Under the pieces are notes generated by a model that saw only the letters and a list, made by a program, of their open reading frames with translations, did not search any database and was not told the origin of the DNA. Made by a program: the position numbers and the translations under genes. A DNA stretch of 62,305 nt, taken from contig CALVZM010000038.1 in the NCBI GenBank assembly GCA_944372515.1, positions 1 through 62,305 of the forward strand, given 5' to 3'. This document shows, piece by piece, positions 40,671 to 48,445 of this stretch. The stretch's first letter is position 1. Each line of letters begins with the position of its first letter. This DNA comes from an uncultured Clostridia bacterium. Lineage in GTDB: Bacteria > Bacillota > Clostridia > Christensenellales > Borkfalkiaceae.

Positions 40671-43600
40671 TCAGGCGGCGCTGCGGAACAGGGCGACGTA
40701 ACGCGCAAAGGCTTCCTGTGCGCGTTCCTCGTCCGAAAGGCGTTCGCCGATAAAGCGCAGGGCGTCCTGCACGGTTTTGGCGGCTTTTTCGGGCATGCCC
40801 ATCGCTTGATAGGCATTCAGTTCCGTTTCAAACACGCGCAGGCGGCAGTCGTTGTTGTCCAAAAGCCCCTCGTTCTCGGTGCGGCGGATAAAGGCTTCCA
40901 GCGCCTGTATTTCGGCGAGGGCGGCGGCGTTGTCGCTGCCCGCCAGCAGCCCGATGCGCGACGTAAAACAGAGAACGGCGTCGGGGATAAAGAAGGGAAC
41001 GCCGTCGTCCACGCAGGCGAGGTAGAGTTCTTTGGCGCGGCGGTAGTGTTCGAGCGCCTCTTCCCGTCTGTTTTCCCCCTTACAGGCGTTGCCAAGGGCA
41101 AGGCGGGCAAAGGGCACGCTCTTGCGCCACACGTTGTCATGCAGCGGTTCGGGCAGTCCTTCCAGCCCGCGGAGGGCTTCTTCCGCCAGGCGGTATTGTT
41201 CCTTGAACTTGCCGCAATAGGCGTGTACGTTGGAAAGGCAGATGATCTCGGACCACCAGAACACGTCGTTCACCAGCCCGCTGCCGTTTTCGTGCAGTTC
41301 TTTGGTAACCTGAATGGAAGTGAGATAGCGATCGAGCGCCTCTTCGTTGCGTTCCACCCGCCCGAGGTAGGTCGCAAGGTACCCGAGGCAGTTGGTGTAG
41401 TTATATTTCCCCCGATCGGAGAGTTCGCCGTAATGCGTCTTGTACATCTCCTCGGCGCGGCAGAGGTAATATTCGCACTGTTCAAAACGGCTCAAAAGAT
41501 AGTTGTCCAGTCCCATGACGGTGATGAAGAGCGCGATGCGCTCGAATTGCTCATCGGACAGGGGCATGTCCGCGTTTTGCGCGTAATAGCCGAAGATGCT
41601 TTTGAGCACGTCGAGTTCGGTTTCCGCCTCGTCGGCGGGCTTGACCCAACTCGGGCGGAAGGGGAGGGAGAGGAGCCGCAGGAAGAGGTCGCGGTTTTCT
41701 TCGGCTTTTCCCTCTTCGGCGCGGAGAGAAAAAATGCTGCCCGTCAGGGACAAAAACGCCGCGTCCGAGCGGTCGGCAAGGGTGAAGTTCTTGTCGGCGG
41801 TCATCAGGTAAATGCGCCCGATCGCACCGTTGATGAATTCGCCGATCCGCTCGCGGAAGAGGGCGCGGATGGCGCGTCGCTGTTCGAGGTGGGCGATGGA
41901 GAAGAGGGTGCCGCGGCGGCTGCGCACCGTGGAGAGGAAAAGGCGGATGGAATTGACAAAACCGAGAAAGGCAAAGTTGGGCGCGTCGTTGCCCGTCAGA
42001 CAGGCAAGTTCCCCGAGGGTCAGGGGTCTGCCGATGAGGGAGAGCGCGGCAACGAGGTCGAGGAATTTGCGGTAATAACGGTTGCCGTACAGGCGGCTGA
42101 GGCGGGAAAAATAGGCGCGGTAAATGTCGGCGCCGGGCAGCAGGTCTGCCTTTTCGATGCGCTCCGCGCTCCGTTCCACCCGCGCACTCACGTCCGAAAG
42201 CACCAATTCGCGGTAGAGGGCGAGGGTCAGAAGGTCGTGCCCCGGCAGGGCGGCATAGACTTCCCGCTGCGCCTCTTCGTCGGGGATAAATTCGGTAACG
42301 ACCTTGCGCCCGCACATTTTTTCCGCTTTCTGCATGATCGCGCGGAAATATTCATAGGCGAACGCTTCATAGGCGGGGGAGTCGGCGCGCACTTCCTTCA
42401 CGGGATAGGCAAAGGCGTCCACGAAGTTGCGGCAGAAGTTGGAAATGGCGTCTTTCTTGTCCGAGGTGCGGCAGGTTACCAATACGTGCACGCCGTCGGC
42501 AAGGTCTTCGGCACGGGGAATGAAGTCGGTTACGTTCCGCCCCCGCTGCACGTTTATCTCGTCGATGCCGTCAAAGACGAAGAGGATGTCCCGTTCGGTG
42601 TAGTGGTATTTTTTATATTCGTTCAGAAATTCGGCGAACGCCTTCTGCGGATCGGCGGCGTTTATGTCGAACACGGGCAGGTTGTTCGCCGCCGTGGCGG
42701 TCTTGCCGAGTTGACGCATGGCGTCCGAAACGCCCACCGAAAAGTCGTCGATGCGGCTGTTGTAGGTGGAATTGACGTAAAAGGCGCGCACAGCCGTGCC
42801 GGGCAGTTCGGTGCAGCCGATGGCGAAGGGGTCGAGGGCGCGGATGAACGTGGACTTACCCATGCCCTTCTGCATGCGCAGCATAAAGACTTTTTCCCCG
42901 TTTTCCAGCATCTCTTCCAGCCATTCGGTGAGAAAGGACGGCTCCTTGTAATCGCACTCCGAAAGAAATTTTTCGCAGAGTTTGCGCTCTTCCACCGTGT
43001 AACTCGCCGCTTCGAGGGAGGAAGAGGTCTCCCCGTCCCCGCCCTGCGCCAGCGCGGCAAATTCGGGGATGACGAGCGAGTGCTTGCGGCTGCGCAGGTA
43101 TTCCACGATGTCCGTTCTGCCCGAGCGCGCCACATAGCGGTCGAAAAAGTAAATGCCCTGCATGTTGATGTTGAAGTAGGGGTACAGGGGCGTGGTCTTG
43201 CCGTCCCGCACAGAATAGAGCGCGCCCCGCAGGGCGTTGAAATCGAGGCGGTTGCCCACCAGACGGGTGCCGTCTTCGGTAACGAAACAAAGTTCGGTAA
43301 AAAAGTCCGCCTGCCGCGAGAGGAAGTCGGTGAGTTGGCGGAGCCTTGCGGCAACGTCGTCGTACATGTCGGGGTCGTTCAGCGGCTTCAAGGCGCCGTG
43401 CGCGATGGTCTCGTTCCGCCAGAACACGATGTCCCCGCCCTTTTCGCTGCACGCGAAATTCTTCACCCGCTTGATGTAAGACTTGGGGAAATCGTCCATG
43501 TCCGATTCCGCCGCCGCGGCGGCGGCAAGACTGAGCGCGGCGCGCCAATCGCCCAGGGAAAGGGGCTTGGAGAGGAGGAAGAGTTGAAATTCCCGCTCCT

Positions 43601-43898
43601 TCGGACCGCAGCGGTTGTCGGCAAAGAGCCGTGCCGCCGTCAGCAGCACGGGGATGCGGATGAGCACTTCGTACATGTCCTTGATCTGGAACATCAATCC
43701 GTAGATCTGCCCGTTTTGCAACAGGTCTTCGATGGTGCCGTATTCATAGGCGACGATGGAGTTATACGTTTCGGCGATCTTCGGGTCGTAACAGGCGGCG
43801 TCTTCCAGCAGGATCTCATTCCATGCCTTGCCGCATTCGGGGCAGACGAGGTGGTTGTTGATAAAGGTCAAACTGCATTCGCAATCGGGGCAGATCAT
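40671..43898 (-). CDS. Zinc-ribbon NACHT-type STAND NTPase with TPR-like C-terminus
   Basis: This 1075-residue protein starts with a small zinc ribbon (C3, C6, C19, C22 in CPDC...CPEC). Residues ~30-330 are a helical effector or scaffold region without recognised family. The NTPase domain has Walker A KGMGKST (K348, S349) and Walker B FVFDGIDEI (D443-E447); the DGIDE form is a hallmark of NACHT proteins. A winged-helix-like region follows (about 620-690), and the C-terminal ~330 residues are TPR-like helical repeats (YNYTNCLGYLATYLG, FARLALGNACKGENRREEALEHYRR). The start overlaps the upstream gene (ATGA). STAND proteins of this form often sense invaders or stress; no ligand is known here. Confidence 0.8.
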   Translation of the reverse strand: MICPDCECSLTFINNHLVCPECGKAWNEILLEDAACYDPKIAETYNSIVAYEYGTIEDLLQNGQIYGLMFQIKDMYEVLIRIPVLLTAARLFADNRCGPKEREFQLFLLSKPLSLGDWRAALSLAAAAAAESDMDDFPKSYIKRVKNFACSEKGGDIVFWRNETIAHGALKPLNDPDMYDDVAARLRQLTDFLSRQADFFTELCFVTEDGTRLVGNRLDFNALRGALYSVRDGKTTPLYPYFNINMQGIYFFDRYVARSGRTDIVEYLRSRKHSLVIPEFAALAQGGDGETSSSLEAASYTVEERKLCEKFLSECDYKEPSFLTEWLEEMLENGEKVFMLRMQKGMGKSTFIRALDPFAIGCTELPGTAVRAFYVNSTYNSRIDDFSVGVSDAMRQLGKTATAANNLPVFDINAADPQKAFAEFLNEYKKYHYTERDILFVFDGIDEINVQRGRNVTDFIPRAEDLADGVHVLVTCRTSDKKDAISNFCRNFVDAFAYPVKEVRADSPAYEAFAYEYFRAIMQKAEKMCGRKVVTEFIPDEEAQREVYAALPGHDLLTLALYRELVLSDVSARVERSAERIEKADLLPGADIYRAYFSRLSRLYGNRYYRKFLDLVAALSLIGRPLTLGELACLTGNDAPNFAFLGFVNSIRLFLSTVRSRRGTLFSIAHLEQRRAIRALFRERIGEFINGAIGRIYLMTADKNFTLADRSDAAFLSLTGSIFSLRAEEGKAEENRDLFLRLLSLPFRPSWVKPADEAETELDVLKSIFGYYAQNADMPLSDEQFERIALFITVMGLDNYLLSRFEQCEYYLCRAEEMYKTHYGELSDRGKYNYTNCLGYLATYLGRVERNEEALDRYLTSIQVTKELHENGSGLVNDVFWWSEIICLSNVHAYCGKFKEQYRLAEEALRGLEGLPEPLHDNVWRKSVPFARLALGNACKGENRREEALEHYRRAKELYLACVDDGVPFFIPDAVLCFTSRIGLLAGSDNAAALAEIQALEAFIRRTENEGLLDNNDCRLRVFETELNAYQAMGMPEKAAKTVQDALRFIGERLSDEERAQEAFARYVALFRSAA

Positions 43899-45415
43899 GC
43901 GTCTTTTTCTCCTTCTTCTTTGGTTTTTTCCGAAAAAAGTTTTTCTTCCTTTTTGCCGTTGTTTTCGGACATGGCGTCTCGCTTTTTACAGGTGTTTATC
44001 AATTCCCGCACGCGGAGGACGGTCTCCGCCGCCAGCCAGAGGAAGAAGAGCGCCGTTACGGCGGCGGGCAGCGCCATCCATGCCGAATCGGGCGCAACGC
44101 CGAGAAATTCCAGGATGGACAGCGCACTGCTGTATACCGAAAGGCTGCCGACGATGTTGGCGAGAATAAAGGCGAGGATCTGCAATTTCAAGTCGGAAAC
44201 GCTCTTTTTGAGCGCCGCCCGTTCCTCCGCTTGCCGCCTGCGGCTTTCCAATTCGTCGGCGTACAGCCGCACGAGCCGTTCCGAAACGGCGTATTTTCCG
44301 TCTATCTCCGCCAGAAGTTTGCGCACGCACAGTTTTTCCTTGACGTAGGCATACCAGCGGTTGATGTTCTCCTGCGAGGACACGGCGTCAAAATCGCAGC
44401 GCGCCGCCAGCATGGCGGATTTGCGGTTGAGCCGCAGGATCTGCGCCTGCGCCTCGGCAATGCTTTCGTCCGAATGCATGTTGCAGCGCAGGTCGACGGC
44501 GTTGAGTTGATCCAGGCGTTTGAGCAGGGTAAAGCGTTCGTTGAGCAGGAGGAGATAGAGGTAGAAATAGCGCGAGGCAAAGTTTTCGGCAAAGCCGTGC
44601 AGCATAAAGCCGTTTTTCTCCTGTTCCGCGGCGGGGGCGAGGAAGTCGAAACAGCCGTTGACGGTCGCGCCGCAGGCGATGTTTTCAAATTCCGTGAATA
44701 CGTCGCCGTCGGTCCGCACCCGATAGGAACGCTTGAAGTTGTTTTTGGCGAGGGTGAGGAAGTTGCCGTTAAATTCCGCCTCGTCCGCGCAGCGGTACAA
44801 GCCGAACAGGTTGGGCTTGCAGTCGGCAAAGCGCAGGCGGCTGCCGCGGTCAAATCCGCGCAGGCCTACGACTTCCGATAAAAGTTCTTTTGCCTTTTTT
44901 GCGACCGTAAAGGAGACGGTTTCTTCGCCTTCCCGCGTCTTTTTTACGAAAGAACACACGTTGTGTTCGTCTTTGAGTTCGGAAAAGAAGTAATTGCACT
45001 CCACATATTCCGCCGCACCGCCTTCGGGGAATATCTCAAATTCCAAGAATCCCACGTTGGTCTCAAAGAGATACAGCCCTATGTTTCCGAGCCGGAACAG
45101 AAAGGTCTGTCCCGAACGCGCCGTCAGCGTAACGGGCGTGCGTTCGTCGGGCGGCAGTGCAAGCGTGCGTCGCACGGCGGGATCCAGCGCGAACGCTCTG
45201 CCGATGCTCTCGTCGCCCTCTTCGTTCAGTTTGTCGGCAATGCTTTCCAGAAGGTACCCGTCGCCCATGCGGCGGGGCTGCCATTTCAGCCGGGATTTTT
45301 GTTCCGCGCCCGTGTCCGTCTTTTTCTCCCAGCGGCAGACGGCGCGTTTTGCTTCGTCCGCGGAAGCGGGTCCGTTGCAGGCGAAGGGAAGGAGTATTTT
45401 GGTGAAATTGTCCAT
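43895..45415 (-). CDS. Membrane-associated partner of the NACHT protein, hypothetical
   Basis: This 506-residue protein has a soluble, Phe/Asn/Glu-rich first ~410 residues with no motif I can name. A charged helical stretch (about 405-435) leads to two adjacent membrane helices (about 436-465, LKLQILAFILANIVGSLSVY, and 472-495). A Lys/Glu-rich tail ends the protein. The start at 45415 is preceded by GAGAGGA. The gene heads a two-gene operon and is translationally coupled to the NACHT gene, so the products probably act together, perhaps with this one as membrane effector. That role is inference. Confidence 0.6.
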   Translation of the reverse strand: MDNFTKILLPFACNGPASADEAKRAVCRWEKKTDTGAEQKSRLKWQPRRMGDGYLLESIADKLNEEGDESIGRAFALDPAVRRTLALPPDERTPVTLTARSGQTFLFRLGNIGLYLFETNVGFLEFEIFPEGGAAEYVECNYFFSELKDEHNVCSFVKKTREGEETVSFTVAKKAKELLSEVVGLRGFDRGSRLRFADCKPNLFGLYRCADEAEFNGNFLTLAKNNFKRSYRVRTDGDVFTEFENIACGATVNGCFDFLAPAAEQEKNGFMLHGFAENFASRYFYLYLLLLNERFTLLKRLDQLNAVDLRCNMHSDESIAEAQAQILRLNRKSAMLAARCDFDAVSSQENINRWYAYVKEKLCVRKLLAEIDGKYAVSERLVRLYADELESRRRQAEERAALKKSVSDLKLQILAFILANIVGSLSVYSSALSILEFLGVAPDSAWMALPAAVTALFFLWLAAETVLRVRELINTCKKRDAMSENNGKKEEKLFSEKTKEEGEKDA

Positions 45416-45493
45416 ACCGTTTTCCTCTCTTGTAATGCGCGGCGGCGGGACATGCCGTTGTTGCACGCATTTTTGCGCCGCGCTCTCCCTTTC

Positions 45494-45522
45494 AGTATAA
45501 AACATCCGTTTCCGTTTGTCAA
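45494..45522 (-). promoter_or_regulatory. Promoter of the NACHT operon
   Basis: On the minus strand, TTGACA (complement of 45517-45522) and TATACT (complement of 45494-45499) are separated by 17 bases, 79 bases upstream of the first start. Confidence 0.8.
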
Positions 45523-45575
45523 TATCGCGCGGGAATTTTTGTGCCGTATATTGGGATATGGAAAAAAATTACCTC

Positions 45576-45600
45576 TTGACAAATACCATGGGGGTAGAAT
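45576..45600 (+). promoter_or_regulatory. Crippled promoter with G5 spacer before the decayed two-component system
   Basis: TTGACA (45576-45581) and TAGAAT (45595-45600) are only 13 bases apart, with five Gs abutting the -10. Four more Gs would restore 17. A TATA-repeat follows at 45604-45616. It may be a contracted, locked-off relative of the poly-G promoters. Confidence 0.4.
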
Positions 45601-45705
45601 AAATATATATATATTTTTTACCTTTGCTTTCGATCAAGGGCGAAGCCGCTCGCGGCGCGCATCGGGGAGAAAGGCATGCAAACGGAAAGGGAGGGAAAAC
45701 GGGAG

Positions 45706-45885
45706 ATGATCTATAAAATGGCGATCGTGGAGAATGAGGCTGTCGCGGCAAAAGAACTGAATGCCATGATAGAACAATACGGAAGGGATTGTGCGCCCAT
45801 GGATGAATACAGGGTATCCGTTTTTTCAAACGCAAACAATATTTTTATCTCCGTTTTTTCGGTTCGGCGCTGGTATGCCTGGTAA
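45706..45885 (+). pseudogene. Truncated response-regulator fragment
   Basis: Fifty-nine codons remain from ATG 45706 (GGGAG upstream). The N-terminus MIYKMAIVENEAVAAKELNAM matches the start of a LytTR-type receiver domain, with the acidic pair changed to VEN. The frame runs out soon after SNANNIF, where the sequence passes into histidine-kinase coding sequence in another frame (about 45845). The phospho-acceptor region, the rest of the receiver and the whole DNA-binding domain are gone. Confidence 0.7.
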
Positions 45886-46817
45886 CGGCTTTCTGGATCG
45901 AGGTCATTTACAGTCTGCTGACGAATACGGATTTCACCTATGAAGGCGTCGTCGGCTGGCAGGATTCGCTCTTCAAATTCATTTATTATGTGGTCGTTTT
46001 CATCATGACCATTGCCGCTGTCCGATACAGTTACCGCGGTTCCATGTGGGCGGTGCTTCTCTATTGCTCGGGCGGTTATGCCATGCAGCACATTGCTTGG
46101 CAACTCTCGGCATTGTTCGGGGCGATCCCGCCCGTCGAAGAATTTTTCCGCGGGAACGTGTGGGCATCTTTCCTTACGGAGATATTTTTCTGCGTCGCCT
46201 TGTACACGGCGGTATATTTTCTCTTTACCCGTCGCCGCAGCCCGCCCGATTCCAAGAAAGACATCCGCGGCAAAGTGCTTTTGTTCCTTGCCGTCATCTT
46301 CATTTGCATCGTCATTTCCCGATTCACGACGGACAATCCAAACCGCGACATGCTTTCCCGTCTCGCCGAGTCGGCAGCCGCGATCCTCAACTGCATGTTC
46401 ATCCTCTCGCATCTCTTTGATATGACGGACAGGGACAAGGCGGAAAACGACGTGCAGATCATGAAGGAACTCATGCGCCGCGAAAAAGAACAATACCGCC
46501 TGACCAAAGAAAACATCGATCTCATCAACATCAAGTGCCGCGACTTAAAGCACCGGATACAGGCGCTGCGGCAGAACGCCTCCGAGCCGTACATCAAGAA
46601 GATCGAAGACGCGGTCATGTTCTATGATTCGGTCGCCAAGACGGGCAACGACGTGCCGGACGTCATCCTGAGCGAAAAGACGCTGCTCTGTGAACAAAAC
46701 CGCATTACCTTGCAGTCGGAAGCGGGCAAGATATTCGGTCAGCGGCTGTGCATCGTGCCGGATGCGGGAACGATGGTCAAGATATATGATTGTACTACTC
46801 CTTCTTCTCAGGCATAA
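45849..46817 (+). pseudogene. Histidine kinase remnant lacking the first helix and the ATPase domain
   Basis: This is a paralogue of the kinase at 20164, recognisable from LRFFGSALVC onward. It keeps about five membrane helices (to ~46430) and the histidine region KCRDLKHRIQALRQ. In place of MKYHDLKHQL it has CRDLKHRI, so the motif's first His is lost while the second is kept. It then ends abruptly after RITLQSEAGKIFGQR in an unrelated 25-residue tail, so N-box and G-box are absent. A first deletion joined it to the regulator fragment and a second removed the catalytic domain. An ATG-initiated part from 45990 could still make a membrane protein. Confidence 0.75.
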
Positions 46818-46850
46818 GACCGCAGCAATCGGGCGGTAATTGCCTGAAAA

Positions 46851-46885
46851 AATCCCCGACGGTTTTCATCCCGTCGGGGATTTTT
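46851..46885. terminator. Bidirectional terminator between the kinase remnant and glf
   Basis: AATCCCCGACGG (46851-46862) pairs with CCGTCGGGGATT (46871-46882) and has A-rich and T-rich flanks on the two sides. Confidence 0.85.
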
Positions 46886-47019
46886 ATGTTCTTTTGTCTG
46901 AAAAATCAAGCGCCATGCCCGAGGTATTTTTTTTCGCCTATACGGAGAAAAATTTCTGTTTTTTCCGTTATACGCAGGCATGCCTGCCCGAAAAAGAGGT
47001 CATACTAAAAATATTCCGC

Positions 47020-47052
47020 AAAAAAATTCTCCCGCGCAAAAGGGCGGGAGAA
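47020..47052 (-). terminator. Terminator of glf
   Basis: On the minus strand, TTCTCCCGC pairs with GCGGGAGAA and is followed by TTTTTTT (complement of 47020-47026). It ends the gene that stops at 47083. Confidence 0.75.
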
Positions 47053-47082
47053 AAGATTTGTCGCGGTCTGTGCTTTGGCGCG

Positions 47083-48183
47083 TCAGCCGAGTTGTCTTTG
47101 CGCTTCGTTGAGCGCTTCGCGGATGACGTTGTGCATGTCGTAATACTTATACTGCCCGAGCCTGCCGCCGAAAATGACGCGCTCTTCCTTGTCGGCGAGG
47201 GCTTTGTATTGCAGGTAAAGTTTGCCGTTTTTCTCGTCGTTAACGGGATAATAGGGCTCGTCGCCCGGCTTCCAGGCGGAAGAATATTCGCGGGAAATGA
47301 CCGTTTTGGGCTGCGTTCCGAACTCAAAGTGTTTGTGTTCGATGATGCGCGTGAAGGGGGTCTCGGCGTCGGTGTAGTTGATGACGGCGTTGCCCTGGAA
47401 GTTGTCCGTGTCCAGAACTTCGGTCTCAAAGCGGACGCTTCTGTATTCGAGCGCGCCGAAACGGTAGTCGTAAAAGCGGTCGATCGCGCCCGTATAGACG
47501 ATTTTTTTCGCGCAGGCGAGGAAGTTTTCTTTGTCGGAGAAGAAATCGGTGTTCAGCCGCACCTGACAGCCTTCGAGCATCTTTTCGACGATGGCGGTAT
47601 ACCCCCCGATCGGGATGCCCTGATAGCGGTCATTGAAATAGTTGTTGTCAAAGGTGAAACGGACGGGCAGCCGCTTGATGATAAAAGCGGGTAATTCCGT
47701 GCATGCCCTGCCCCATTGTTTGCCTGTATACCCTTTGATGAGTTTTTCGTAAATGGTCTTTCCGACGAGGTTGAGCGCCTGTTCTTCGAGGTTTTTCGGC
47801 TGCTTTGTGAAACTCTCCCGCCGCTCCTCCTCGATGCGCGCCTTCGCCTCGGCGGGGGTGAACACGTCGGGCCATATTTTGGTGAACGTATTCATGTTGA
47901 AGGGGAGATTGTAGCATTCGTTTTTATACCTTGCCACGGGCTGGTTGACGTAGTTGTTGAATTCGGCGAAGCGGTTGATGTAATCCCAGATCTCCTTATC
48001 GGAAGTATGGAAGATGTGCGCGCCGTATTTGTGTACGTTGATGCCCTCCGTTTTTTCGGTGTATACGTTCCCCGCGATGTGTCCCCGTTTTTCGATGACG
48101 AGGCAGGTTTTGCCGCGCTTGCCGGCTTCGTTTGCGAACACGGCGCCGTACAGTCCGGCGCCGACGATGAGATAGTCGTACAT
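47083..48183 (-). CDS. glf: UDP-galactopyranose mutase
   Basis: This 366-residue FAD enzyme converts UDP-galactopyranose to UDP-galactofuranose, a precursor of cell-surface galactofuranose. The FAD-binding Rossmann motif is at the N-terminus (DYLIVGAGLYGAVFANEA), followed by the family signatures GINVHKYGAHIFHTS and YNLPFNMNTF. The late stretch EYYPVNDEKN-like (PYYPVNDEKNGKLY) and FGGRLGQYKYYDMHN complete the fold. GGAGAG precedes the start. It is monocistronic, divergent from the GH3 gene, and suggests a galactofuranose-bearing glycan in this organism. Confidence 0.96.
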   Translation of the reverse strand: MYDYLIVGAGLYGAVFANEAGKRGKTCLVIEKRGHIAGNVYTEKTEGINVHKYGAHIFHTSDKEIWDYINRFAEFNNYVNQPVARYKNECYNLPFNMNTFTKIWPDVFTPAEAKARIEEERRESFTKQPKNLEEQALNLVGKTIYEKLIKGYTGKQWGRACTELPAFIIKRLPVRFTFDNNYFNDRYQGIPIGGYTAIVEKMLEGCQVRLNTDFFSDKENFLACAKKIVYTGAIDRFYDYRFGALEYRSVRFETEVLDTDNFQGNAVINYTDAETPFTRIIEHKHFEFGTQPKTVISREYSSAWKPGDEPYYPVNDEKNGKLYLQYKALADKEERVIFGGRLGQYKYYDMHNVIREALNEAQRQLG

Positions 48184-48233
48184 GATCCTTGGCTCTCCTT
48201 ATCTTACGATTTATTTTTCGTCTTATGTCATTT

Positions 48234-48261
48234 ATTATAACACAAACGGGCGAGAAGTCAA
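48234..48261 (-). promoter_or_regulatory. Promoter of glf
   Basis: On the minus strand, TTGACT (complement of 48256-48261) and TATAAT (complement of 48234-48239) are separated by 16 bases. Confidence 0.75.
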
Positions 48262-48314
48262 GTTGTCGCGGGCAAAGTGAGGAAAAAATGCAATGAAAAG
48301 TTAAAAAATGGGTA

Positions 48315-48343
48315 TTGACATACCCCGTGTGCAATGTTATAAT
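48315..48343 (+). promoter_or_regulatory. Promoter of the canonical GH3 gene
   Basis: A perfect TTGACA (48315-48320) and perfect TATAAT (48338-48343) have a 17-base spacer. It is divergent from the glf promoter 54 bases away. Confidence 0.85.
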
Positions 48344-48445
48344 AATTTATAGTCAAGCGGCTATCCGCCCTTTTTGCATGCCATGAAAAGCAGAGAGGGC
48401 GAAAGTTTTGCAAGCAAATTTTTAATGTATCAGAGGTAAATAGAA

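Noticed and set aside
40662..44348. Plus-strand open frame of more than 1200 codons across the NACHT operon
   Set aside because: It spans two real minus-strand genes, including their junction, and has no homology-like motifs. The NACHT Walker motifs and zinc ribbon on the minus strand settle the orientation.
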